Source of the DNA: Oegoconia quadripuncta
Taxonomy: Eukaryota > Arthropoda > Insecta > Lepidoptera > Autostichidae
Direction: 5' to 3'
Assembly: GCA_949316235.1 (NCBI GenBank)
Contig: OX438744.1
Span: 24,973,578-25,037,577, forward strand
Length of the DNA stretch: 64,000 bases
This document shows, one piece after another, positions 1-12,800 of this stretch (position 1 is its first letter; every line of letters begins with the position of its first letter). A program made the position numbers and the translations under genes. The notes under the pieces are model-generated. The model was not told the origin of the DNA, searched no databases, and saw only the letters and a list, made by a program, of their open reading frames with translations.

Positions 1-319
1 AATTATGGCTCATTTAGCAGAACAAAAAATTCTTTAAAGTGAAATATGCTCAAAGCAAATCAGTTGGGGATTCTGAGTAGGCGAGCTTCGGTCTCATATT
101 CGCCGTGTGATTGACAATTCTTCGCCTTGTGTATAATAAAATATCTACAATATCTTAGTGATATGAGATAATCATGACAGGAAACTTATTCCATATTCAG
201 TGCGCAACAAAAATGATCTCGTGGACCATATCAGGAAGGATTGGCACAGGGATTTACTTAGCCATAGAATAGAAAACAGTGGGAATTGGGGAGACAGATG
301 ATTGCGATCATCTTTATCA
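1..319. other. No feature recognised
   Basis: AT-rich sequence with no open frame matching the next MSH5 exon and no repeat family recognised. It is probably intronic. Confidence 0.4.
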
Positions 320-560
320 GCCTATCCTAGTTCACTGCTGGCTGCAGACCACTCCCAGGGCGTGCCACTGAACCTGATCTTCGGCTCTCCGTTTCCTGTT
401 ACTGTTAGTCGCCATGCGTAAATCGTCGCACCGTCTATCTGGTGGGCGTGGTGTATATTTGCCGAAGTGTGGTCTCTACCCCAGAACTCGTTTTCTCTAA
501 CGTCCATCTGTTCTGTGATATATGGCCAGCCTATTGCCAATTCAGCTTACTAATGATTGC
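320..560 (-). mobile_element. Decayed LINE 3' coding relic
   Basis: Read on the minus strand with stops, the translation gives WQ-stop-AGHI, QNRWT, GVETTLRQ and VQWHALG. That is the wreck of the WAGHIARR ... RWxDD ... WRALGEAYVQQ tail typical of lepidopteran RT/endonuclease LINEs. It is too decayed to assign to a clade. Confidence 0.5.
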
Positions 561-620
561 GATATAGTACTCATATCCTTTCATAGCAATGGTGGTATAA
601 GTTACGTAGTATTAACTTAC

Positions 621-849
621 AAAGAAATTTTTTTTAAACTGAAAAATTGCGGCTTGCTCTGCATATCGAGGTTCAAGTTAGACCAGTTCAAGTCGAGATA
701 TCTGAGGAGAGCTCCAAGCGCGTGGATGCTCTGTGTCTGGCTGAAGTCAACGAGAGTACGGAGGAACATGGTGCGCTCCTCGTCTGTACAGTTGGCCGGC
801 TCGTGGGGGAGCGACAATGTGTAAATGCGTCTCTTGCATGCTTCAAAAC
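621..849 (-). CDS. MSH5: MSH5 exon 5 (last exon in the window)
   Basis: 229 bp from acceptor TTTATCAG to donor GTAAGT at 620-615. It encodes FEACKRRIYTLSLPHEP, then TMFLRTLVDFS, IHALGALLRYLDL and PQFFSLKKISL. The order matches human MSH5 (RALGGLLKFL, then GFKKFML). It ends with two bases of a codon, so a phase-2 exon must follow. None was found in 1-620, so it lies off the left edge. Confidence 0.82.
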
Positions 850-3800
850 CTGATAAATGCGTACCTAGTTTGAGAAAAAATTTACAAAAGAGTCTTTCAG
901 ACCTTAGTCCCCAGTATAGATATTTGCCCCAGGGTTGGCGAAATCCATAACGTGATAGATAGATTTTACGTGGTTTTCTTTAATATAGAAGTGATAGATC
1001 GTCATCATCACAGTTGTTGTACAAAAGGTATCTCCTGAGATACGCTTAACATCGATTTAAATAGGATTTGTGAGAGGTTGGCGACCACCGCTTATTAGGA
1101 GCCTCGAATCTAAAGCTACCAGGAGAAAATAATTTTCCAAATATGTAGGCGAGATTTTGTCCCTTGGGAAATCAAGCAGTATTGTTTCAATTCTCGCATG
1201 CCGTAGTACATGAGCTAAAAGTCCGGAAATTTACAAAAATAATCAAGGAGTTTGGATGTGGTATCCCTACTCGCTCTAATCAATGCAGCTGATTTGAGCT
1301 GCAGTTATTTTGTTTTCTAAAATCCACATAAATTTTCTTGAAATGGACGTGGACTTACTGTACTCCTTAGCCGACACAAAGATGAGCCTGCACCTGTCGT
1401 CGTCATTGGCTCCATTGTCGAAGACCGTCTGTTTAACTTTCGCCACGAACGTGCCTTGGGTCTTTCCATCCAACAGGACCTTGGCTGGCTCCACTTGACG
1501 GTACAAGTTGTGGAACATCTGGAACTCCGGTGGACGGTCCACTATTTCGTCTAGCATGAATAGCTGCAATATACATAATTCACTCATATGAATGAAATTC
1601 AAATTGATTTAAACCATTTCCTTTTAATTATTTTTTCTATTTATTTTTTCGTGACGTTATCGTGTTGGGTATTATAAACATTAAAAGTTTCATGCTTGAA
1701 ACAACATCCACGGTTAACCTTTTCAAATACATATAAAGGAGTGAGGAGCCATCGCATAAATATTTTTAGTAGCAAAATCCCATAGTCGCCTTTTACGTAC
1801 CTATCCGTAACACATGACGCGCCATATTGAGAGCCAATGGAAATTCTATTGTTATGTGCGACTACATCGGAAAAAGTCTTTTTAGATCCCCTGGGTCGTA
1901 AGGGTAGGCAAAAAAAAATATTTATTTCTCGTCGGAGTCATCTTAATACATGTTACACAATGTCGACAGACTGTCTGTGCTCCAGAGGGCGGAGTGTGAG
2001 TTTTGTTTCGACTTAACTTTACTACCGCGCGTTCACGTTTACGTGACAATTTGTATGAAGAAATGTGCAGCGCCTCTAGCGGATAGTTTGCAAAACGATT
2101 TTTTTCATAGATACTTTTTGCGTAAACGCGAACGCGATGGTAAAGTTAAAAACGAGACAAAACTCGCACTTCGATCACAGAACCCATTTGTCTGCAGTCG
2201 TTTCAGAACACAGGCTTATAACAAATAATTTATCTGACAGTAGCAGGCACAGCGAGAGACAACTGCATCATACCGCGTCCTCCATAGATTTCCAGCGCGA
2301 CCGGTTTGAAGCGGGAAACATCCACCAGTGACTTCCTTTAACCTTTAGCAGGTCTCCGTCTACCATGTAGATGGACGTCCTACGTTGAGCTTGCTGGGTG
2401 TAGTCCCCATTCTAGAACTTTTACTATTCTAGAATACCTACCCTTCAACTTATAAATCCGCTGGGCAGTGTTGGTGACTTTCATTCTTTAACGGATTTCC
2501 TCATTCCTGATTCGATTTTGTAGTGAAACACTGAGCATCGCCCTCTCCATAGCCCAAGAAAACTACATACTAGTCTATAACCCATTGTAGGAGAAGATGG
2601 ACACTATCAGAAGAAAAGGCGGGTAGTATAGACCCACAGCGAAATGACACCTACCTCGCCGGTCTGCAGCGTATAGTAAGCGGCGCCCAGTTTGCCGGAT
2701 CTGCAGTAAACCACCAGCAATCGCTGAAAGCAATATCCATATTTTGAAAGAGTTATAAACTCAATAGATTCACAACAAACGCCGTGACTCAGTCTACGAG
2801 TAGCAGACGTGAAATGTAGGGATGTAAATATTTTTTCCGCTAATACAAAACATTCTATTGTACACGCGGCTGCTGCGATTACATTTCCGGAAGCGTCGCT
2901 AAGAGTCGGAGGCCTGTATACGGGTCCTCGTAAGTAGGTAACACTTTTTGGGAACTTGAGTGCACTTAGGTGTTATTCGATTATACGAGTAGGTACCTAT
3001 GTATGGGGTAAATTTGTTTACGCGATCTTCGTCTCCGACCTAAATCAATTAAGCTTGTGTCTGTTTTTGATTCCCGAACTTTATCCCAAACATTATAGCA
3101 TTTGAATGTGCCAAACATTAAAAGTTTCATGCTTGAAACAAAATCCACGGTTCAACTTTCGAAATATACAGAAACGAACACGTGACAGGGGGTGAGCCCA
3201 TCGCCGTTAAAATGTATTCAGCGATTCTTTATAAATAGATTATTTATAACCGTAGTGGGATTTTTAATTTATTTTTCAAATTTTTATTAAGCTACTGTAC
3301 CGATATTCGAAGCCTAAAGTAATATTTGAGAGTGGGAACCCTGTCATACGTCACGTGGCGGAAATGCCCGAGTCTCTATCCCCCTTCCTGCTGCTATTTA
3401 GACATTTTTTTTATAAAAAAATTACACCTGTTTTTTAAATTCTTTCGTCCAGTCATATAATTTGATACCAATCTCGATGGGTGCTGGAAGTATTTATTGT
3501 CAAGTGTGACAAAATGGTAGCTAGCGTCGGGCATATTGGATTTATCATGACGACATTATAACCTAGGCATTCTCGGAACTAGTACGAATCTAAAGACATC
3601 TCATTTAACCAAATTGGTTGAGGCTTTTAGGTTGTAGGAGATAACATACCGTGGTCGTAGCAGAGTAAAAATTTGTTATTGAGGACCACGGGGATAGGCC
3701 TAATGCGCTAGGACCTTTGGCCGCGTGTATTTAATTACTTTATTTCTAGCCACGTGATACACCTTCGCGTATATACATAGTTTACACGACATTTATTAAA

Positions 3801-6800
3801 TGGGCCATGCTTTATACAGCCTGTTATAATATTCTAATAGTTTTTCTTTAATTTTCGTAATGGATATTTTATGTATTCTTAGGGGAATAATTTTGAGGGT
3901 AACTTGTTGGGTAATTAAAAAGGTTGGTAATTAAATAACACTGTAATTAAGCGGATAACTTACCCTCCCCTACATTACTCGCAATTCAGAAAAATATCTA
4001 CAAATCCTATCAAATCATTAAGTTCTGCATCAAAATTACTTTTTAAATTTTAATAGAAACATAATACTTATAATTAAATTATGTCATTTCCACTAACATA
4101 CCTCCTCATTGTCTGAATCCTCGCTGGTCTCTTGGTTGGCGTTAACATTGGCATTCGTAGATACGTCTGTGTTTCTGTTTGAAATGAGATATAAAATTAT
4201 AAGTATCTATCTATAGATACCAGTGTTTACTCCAAGAGACTAATCGCGCTATTTTACAACGGTTTTATCGTTCGAATGGAACATTTTTGTTTTTGGTTTA
4301 GCTGATTTAAAAAATGGTATTGCGCTATTTTTTGTAGACGTTATATCGTTGACGCTACCTAAGTAAAACCAAACCCAAAATATTTAGAGCTAACCACGAA
4401 TATACATATAAAAAAAAACTAGTTTAATTTCCGTTCATAATTAAAGCGAACTGTGCTTCGTAACGTTTTTGGTTATGGTTTAGCTTTGGTAATAACGTTC
4501 AAACTTAGCGCGATCGGACCCCAGGTTACATCAAGGGGTTAAATTGGAGTTTTTTTCTTCGTTAATGATATGTACCAATTCCTGCGATTTTCAATGCCAC
4601 ATCCAAATTTGTTTTTTATTTGGAAAATGGAATATTATTTCAAGGTTTCACATGAAATATTTTTTAATTTCTGGGCTAAATCACATAATAAAAGAAATTT
4701 GAACAGAGCTCTTTTCATGTGCTTCCCATAATCATTTCTTAGATTCGCTGAAACTTTTATAAAGCGGTTACTTTTAAAAATTAACGCTGCCTATACTTAA
4801 CTTACTGTTATCCGATAATACACACAAAGTTTAGCTAAATTTGGATTTGTTCTTCCCAAAAAAAATCAAAAATGTTTGTATGGAGAAAACAGTCTTAATG
4901 AAATTCTTCATACAACACGCCAATTTCATAGGTAAGGACCTAATGTATTAAATCAGTAAAAAACAATTAGGTATGCAAACAACAATTGCCGAAATATATT
5001 TTTAAACGATCAGCGCAAAGAAAAACGTGCACTTTTGTCACATCATTTAAACTGATGTTCTCCGTTTTTATTTATCGTTCCTGCATTAAGGATTTTGATT
5101 TCTTTCTTGGAGTGGTTCGTAGAAGAAACTATTTGGGAAACACTGATCTACTAGTAAACCAAAGTAATGGTGTCGTAAAAATCGATTAACGGTCTTATTT
5201 AGTTACCTTTGTCATATCAACAGCAATGACGATATACATTATACAGGTTGATATTTAATCCATGTAATTCCTGTTTACTGATGACTCCACTGCTGATTTC
5301 GTACAACTTTCCCCAAGCTACCATAGTCGAATTCGATCAAAATATTTTCGATTACTCGTACAAAGTAAACAAATCATTCTGAAACTACCTTTAGTATGGA
5401 AGTCCAACAATTTTCGGCTGAATTCGGCTATGGTTCCTAGTGGATAGTTGTTCGTAATCAGGAATGGAGTCAGCAGCCGAAAATTGTTGGACTTTTTTTT
5501 TTTTATGATTAACTGGATTCGCGTTTGACCACAATCTCACCTGATGGAAAGTGACGATTTGGTCGGAGATGAAGCACGCGATCTCAGTAAATGCCTATTC
5601 ACTCTGCTCTTGAAGATCCCAAGGTTGTACGATTCAGGAAAGACTGACGCCGGAAGGGAGTTCCAAGCTTTTTCTTTTTTTTTTTTAGCTGGCAACCCAG
5701 CGACTAGGTTGTAAACATAAGAGCTCTCATTATTTTAATTTATTTCTAATACGTTATCATCGTAATTGTGAACAAAATTCAGTTTCATAACGATTAAAGG
5801 TGTTTTTATAGATAAATTATATGCTTTCTACGTGTAACTAGGTGTTAATTAGTGCGAAATTGACCGTTGTGAGAATTCAAATATAAAGTGTAATTCGAAA
5901 CAAAACTGTGTAATCTATATTACTTAAAGGGTTTAAAGTGCACTATTTACATAAAACAACCCAAAATATTCACGTTATCACAGTTGGTTGATATTTTATT
6001 GTAAGGTAGGTGTGCTAGCCATAACTCCTCACACGACTAACCGCTATTTCGCATAGCTCATAATTTACATCTCGTTGATTGACGATCTTATCAACGTTTA
6101 CGTATTACTTTTACGTTTAAAATGCCTACTACTCGTGGTACTGCAACCCGTCAGCTGGAGGACAAACTGCAATTGACGTTGCAAGAACTGCGAGACTCCA
6201 AGGCTTTGTGTGAGAGGTTATTGCAAGAACACAACGAAAATGAGAAGGAAGCACTTACGATAATTAATAAAAATAAGGCTCTTAAGGATGAGATGTCGGA
6301 ACTGCATATCCAATTAATGGATACTGAAGACCAGCGCAACCGGCTCCAGCGTATAGTGAATGAGTTTGACCGGGACAGGGAAGAGTTTGAACTTTCACTT
6401 AAACGAATCACTGAACTGGAATCAGAATTACGCGACGCGCACTTACAAATTAATTTATTACAATTCGAAATAGATTCTATCAAGTCATCGCGAACTCAGT
6501 CATTATACAATGAGTTGATGGGAAGTACCAGCGGCGCGTCCGACACCTCGTCCGATAAATCACAAACTAAACCGGCTCTTAATCATTCGGGAATCATAGA
6601 TCTAACTGTAAACGACACAATGAGCCCTCGATCCATAAATGTAACCTTGAGCAGAAACAAGTTGAAAAAATATGCTAAAACCAAAAAAATTATCAAAACC
6701 ACTCAACGATCACTTAAGAAAAATAATGTAAATACTTTATATGCCAATTTAAAGAGAGACAATTGTAAATTAGTGCAGGGCCTACAAACCTGTCATTAAT

Positions 6801-9800
6801 TGACAGAAATAGATCTAGATAATTCAAGGTTAGGTTTTGAACGTGACACACGGAACCTTCGGTCCGAAATTGATAGGCTAACCGAGTCGTTAAGGCTTAT
6901 CAATGATAAATACCAAACCTCGTAAAAAGAACTGCGGGAGTGCGAACTGGCCTTCGATGAGTTGGTGGAGTTAGGTAATTATAATAATGATAGATTTAAT
7001 TCTTTGATAAATAATCACCTTTGTGATTCTGACGCGACTTCGCCCGGCTCGACCCGGCCTGCGAGTATTTAACCGTGTGTCACAGTCGCTTCGGTATGTA
7101 AAAGTGCCTCCCTCTCGAACATACGTATCTATTGTGATGAGATTGGTAAACAACTCGGTTTACAACTTAGTCGTCGTATGGGCCCAGCGATTATTAATCA
7201 TTGTATGCCTGGGGCTTCATACTGTGACATTTTAAAATGTATATTAGCTTCCGAATACCCCAGGAATACTACATTAATAATATGTGTAGGCAGGAGGGGA
7301 AATACCATTAAAAGACAAATTATAAATTATTTTGGTCAATTGAATGACCTAAAAAATGTAAATAAAATTGTACTTTTTGCCTTTCCCTTCAGTCATAGTT
7401 CGGACTATGAAAACAATATCAGACACCAATTAAATTTGACGTTACATACTTTAACGTGTAGATTTTCTAAATTTCACATGATAGACACTAATAGTATAAT
7501 TAGTTCAAAGTTTCATCAGACTAGAGATATGTATTATCTCAATAGATATAGCAAACATAGCATTTGCAACATTTTATATTATTATTTGTATAACTCAGCC
7601 AACAATACGTTGGCTAAAGAAAAACCTGTTTCTATTGAACAGGCAAAATCAGCTCCTATTGAGCAGACAACTTGTAATTATTGGAATATGTTTCCAATAA
7701 TTTAAATTAGATAATAAGACAACAGATACCTCCTCTGGCCAAGTTAAGGTTACAAGTAATAATATTTTAATTGGAAATAATATGTCAAATAATTTAAAAA
7801 GTACCAATAAAAATAAAAATTCACGCGAAAAAAATATCTGTAAAATAAACCTGGTGAACCAAAATATTCAGGGCGGCATGTATAACAAAGAGTTTGAACT
7901 TGAACTGTTTTTGATCTCCAACGAAATTGATATATTATGTATCACTGAGCACTGGATTACGTCAGAACAGTTCATGTTTAGTTTCAAAAATCACCAGGTT
8001 GGTAGTTCATTTAACAGACAAACAGCGAATCATGGGGGTTCTTTGATAATTGTTCGTAACAATTTAAAATACAAAGAACGTACCGACATCGTCGTTGAAA
8101 AAACTATCGAACTCGCTTGTGTAGAATTGGAGCAGCTTGTTGTAGTAAGCGTATACAGACGTGGGAAGTCATTATTTACTACTTTTGAAAAAGTTATGGA
8201 TGAAGTTTTAAATAAAATCTGTAATAATAATAAATGTGTCATTGTTTGTGGCGACTTTAATATAGATCTCTTAGATAGTTCATCTCCATTTAGTAATTTG
8301 TTATTATCGTTATTCAATTGTCATAACCTCAAAAACTTATTTCTAGAGCCTACTAGAATTACTTCTTCGACAGCAACTTGTATCGACAATATATTCACAA
8401 ATGTTGAACCAACTTACAAGAACATAATTAATAAATTAAAATCGGATCATAGTGGTCAGTTGGCTACTTTTGCATTTAATGGAAAATATAACACAAGACC
8501 TATAATATGTAATCCTATAAATGAAGGTCGGCTAAAAACCTTTAGTAATAATGTTAAAGTTAAATTACCCACCTTATCCTACTGTAAGGATCCGAATAAA
8601 CTATATAATACTTTATTTAATTTAACAAAGAATGAATTCGACTCTGTTTTTAAAACAAAATTAATAAAAATTAATGATGGCTTGAAGTTTAGTGACTGGG
8701 CCACAGTGGGCATACATCGAAGTAGAGAAAAACTTTACGAGCTATATGAAGAAAAAACAATAAATCAGAATGAGCTTTTTGTAAACTATGTCAGGAACTA
8801 CTCAAAGCTATTTAAGCAAGTATGTACGATCGCTAAATCTATGTTCGTTCGTAACAAGATTATAAGTAGCTCAAACCTGATTAAGACGACCTGGCAAGTA
8901 ATCAACTCTGAAACTGGAAAAGTCAAAACTCGTAGTTTCGATTACCAAATTAACGTAGAAGGTCAAACATTAACTAATGCTCCTGAAATCGCGGACGCGT
9001 TTGAAAGTTTTTTCACTAACATTCCAGTATCGATAACTAGGTCTCTTAATTCTTCCCCCACTCTCGCTGAATTATTACTAAAACAAAATGTAACCGAATG
9101 TACCGATGTATTTAAATTTCATCACGTTACACCATTATGTATTATTAAGACATTTAAATCTTTAAATATGAAAAGGACAGCGGATCTTCATGGTCTATCA
9201 GTCAAAATAATTAGTTTTATTATAGAGGATATTGCTCCTCATTTAGCTATTATCTTCAACCAGTGTACTAATAATGGTGTGTTTCCTGATATGATGAAGC
9301 ATAGTAAAGTAATTCCGTTATTTAAGTCTGGTGATACTCAAGTTCGTACAAACTTCCGACCGATCTCAATTTTACCGACTTTAAGTAAAATATTTGAAAG
9401 CTTAATTTTAAATCAATTGCTCTCACATTTCAATTTGAATAATTTGATTACAACCAAACAATTTGGTTTCACTAAGGGACGTTCGACAACAGATGCCGGT
9501 ATTGAGTTGTTACAACATATTTTTGATGCCTGGGAGGGTTCACAGGACGCCATTGGCATCTTTTGTGATCTGTCCAAGGCTTTCGATTGCGTCCACCATG
9601 ACATCTTAATTATGAAACTACACCATTATGGCGTCCAGGGCCAAGCACTCAGCCTAATGAAATCATATCTACGTGATCGAATTCAGAGGGTTGATATCAA
9701 TGGAGAGAGATCATCAGGATCTGCAGTTAGCATGGGCGTACCGCAGGGTTCAATACTGGGACCATTCCTATTTTTAGTTTATATCAACGATTTACCTCAC

Positions 9801-12800
9801 CTCGCTAAGGAAAGACACGAGATCGTATTGTTTGCTGATGACACTTCTTTAATATTTAAAGTTGACAGATATCAATTAGCATATGACGAAGTGAATAATG
9901 CTGTCTCAAAAATAGTCGAATGGTTCACAGTCAATAACTTGCCCTTAATGAGAACAAAACGAAATGTCTTAGATTTTCATTACCTAATGTTGAACAGGTT
10001 GCCACCAAAATAAGAATTAAACATGAACAGTTGGAACTTGTGGACACAACTGTATTCCTTGGTATGACTTTAGATTCTCGGTTACAGTGGGGACCCCATA
10101 TTAAAAAAACTAATGAAAAGACTCAGTTCTGCCGCATATGCTGTTAAGAAAATTCGAAATATCTGTGATATTGAAACAGCGCGCTTAGTCTACTTCAGCG
10201 ACTTTCACAGCTTGATGTCATATGGTATCTTGCTGTGGGGAAACGCTGCTGATACAGATAGCATATTTCTCTTACAGAAACGAGCTATTCGTGCAATTTA
10301 TAAATTAAGGTCAAGAGATACATTAAGACAAATATTTAAAGAAATTAATATTTTAACATTTTCGTCACAATATATACATATATGAAAATCTTGTATATGT
10401 TAAGAGAAATATATATTCATTCGAGAAACATTGTGACCGACATAATGTCAATACAAGGAGCAAAAATCAATTAGCTGTACCTTTTAGTAGACTTAGTAAA
10501 GTTAATAAGTCATTCAGAGGTCAATGTGTGCGCTTCTACAACAAGGTTCCCATGGATATACGAAATCTTCCGCTTAATAAATTTAAACTTATTATAAAAC
10601 AAAAATTATGTAAAAAGGGATATTACAAAATTTCAGACTATATTAATGAAAGTAATCCATGGGATTAAACGGCTCCTCTACACGATATATAAAATTGTTG
10701 TAACCTTTCTTGATTGTACATGATTTATTGAAAAGAGACAAACCCTCTGAGTTTCTCGCTAGCTCTTCTCAGTAGTGGTCGCGTTCCGAGCTAGTGGTAG
10801 TTTAAAAAACAAATGACGTTCATAAGTGCATATTGTATTGCCTATATGAATAAATGATTTTCATTTCAAAAAAAAAAAAAAAAAAAAAAAATGATTTTCA
10901 TTTCATTTCATTTCAAGCCTTGGCTGTTCGGATGATGAATGAAGAATAGAACTTCTTAGGACTTAGGCGATTTCAGAATAGTTTACTTTATATGTGTAAT
11001 CGAAAATGTTTTGATTGAATTTGACTTGGAATAATAGGTCCTTGGTGAAAGTTGTTTGTAGTCACCAGTTAATGGGAATTGTACGAATTCAAATTCACGC
11101 TGTATACATAACGTCACGACCTTTATCCTACATAGTGGTCAGAGATATCGCAAACACTAGCGCTGTTTCAAACATTTAAAAGTATAATGCTTGAAACAAC
11201 ATCCACAGTTCACCTTTTGAAATATTATGCGAAAATTTGAAATATTATGACAGGTGAACCCATCGCCGTGGAAACGTGCAAGTCTTATAATGTTTTTGAT
11301 AAGTTTCTTGAATTTCTGAGTTTCTTGCTCATTTTTCTCTGGGGAGACTGCCTAGTGAATGAGCGATAACTGTAGGTCATGACGATTTCAAATGTTATTC
11401 TTATAATTTACGAAATAAAACATTTTTGATTTGATTTGATGTCAAGTCCGTCAGTCGTCTTTCACGACATCCACGGCAACACGGTTGTGACTCAACACAA
11501 GTATCCAGATACATAACTAGAAAGAACCTGATAAATAAATAAATAATAAATAAATATCTTTGCACAAACACACAGCGCCATCTAGGTCCACAGTAAGCAT
11601 CTAGGCTTGTGTTATGGATAACAGATGGTTGATAAACTACGCAAATAATTTTTTTTTTCGAAATTATTACATGTATAAATGAAAAACATCCATAACTCGG
11701 GAACACATGTCTGTATTCATCGTACAAACATATGCCCCTAGCGGGATTCGAACCCGCGACCATTTGGTATAGGTAGTAGGAGAGTTTTTAACCACTACAC
11801 CAAACATGTCGTCAATCGTCAAATATATGGGTTGGTTCTATTCTTTAAACTTGCCGAAACTATACATAATTATATCTATATTCTTTATTGCGCAAGAAAT
11901 ACAAACACACAGACAGACATACAGACAGAAATACAACAAAGATTCTATTATATAATTTCATCGTTATCGTCATCGGTTACGTTCTGACATATGATTGGTT
12001 GGCTCATCGCTCGTTCGGCAATTTGACGGTTTCTCATTGGTCAACATAGTCGATAACGATTCCGATGATGTTACGTAATCTATGGGCAGATTATGTGGCT
12101 TGTATTATGGTCGATGAATAAATTTGTTCCATTCTAATAACTTTCCTTGTTTGGGCAACAATTAATAGAACAACAAAAACCTTTTAAAAAAAAGAAAACC
12201 GACTGCACTGAATCAGCCACTACAATGTTAATAGCATTGTTGTGTTCCGGTTGTCAGAGATAAGATAGCCAGTCCCCCAAATGTGTTGGGGTTTCCGGGT
12301 CAGTACGCTTCCACCTTCGACCTCATCTTCACTTAACCTCATAAACCAATCTCAATACAAGTCTTGAGGTTGTATCACCCGAGATGCGTCTTAAGAAGTT
12401 GACGCTATCTCAAACTCCGTGCTAATTTATAAACCAATCTTGAGGTCTACTCAGCTGAGATCACTTCACAAGTATTCGCCTCAGCGGCGAATGAATAATA
12501 GTCTTGAGTTTCGTTTATTAATATACGCACTTCTCAAATGAGTAGGGGAGACTGGGTAACAGTGAATCGCGGGTCACAGTGGATAATGTACAATAACATA
12601 GTATGTGTTGCACTCACGCACACAATAAAACCTGTATTTGGCGCTTATCTATACTTGTTTGCGTCGCACTAGTCGTCGGCGCGGTGTCGAAGCGTGTGCA
12701 TGCGCTGTCCCACTCCAAACCCTGCGTAAGTACCTAACCAATTTTTTTATCAGATTTTTAAATTTGTTTATTTAATAATTGAATAAGAAATGTTGATGTT

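Larger units (their letters stand above)
6122..10915 (+). mobile_element. Jockey-superfamily-like LINE, nearly full length but inactive
   Basis: Two successive coding regions: a coiled-coil ORF1 at 6122-7705 and an endonuclease plus reverse transcriptase at 7782-10668. A 3' UTR of about 200 bp follows, then an A-run (10868-10891) and TTTCA repeats. ORF1 and the C-terminal third of ORF2 carry frameshifts. It sits in MSH5 intron 1, antisense to the gene. 3' ends of related elements occur at 11282, 38920, 44690, 51440 and 57500. The 5' boundary lies somewhere between about 5690 and 6121 and cannot be fixed. The clade (jockey, CR1, Daphne) is not certain. Confidence 0.8.

Noticed and set aside
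322..540. Next MSH5 exon
   Set aside because: The phase does not fit exon 5, the spliced frame would hit a stop, and the sequence matches a LINE tail in another frame.
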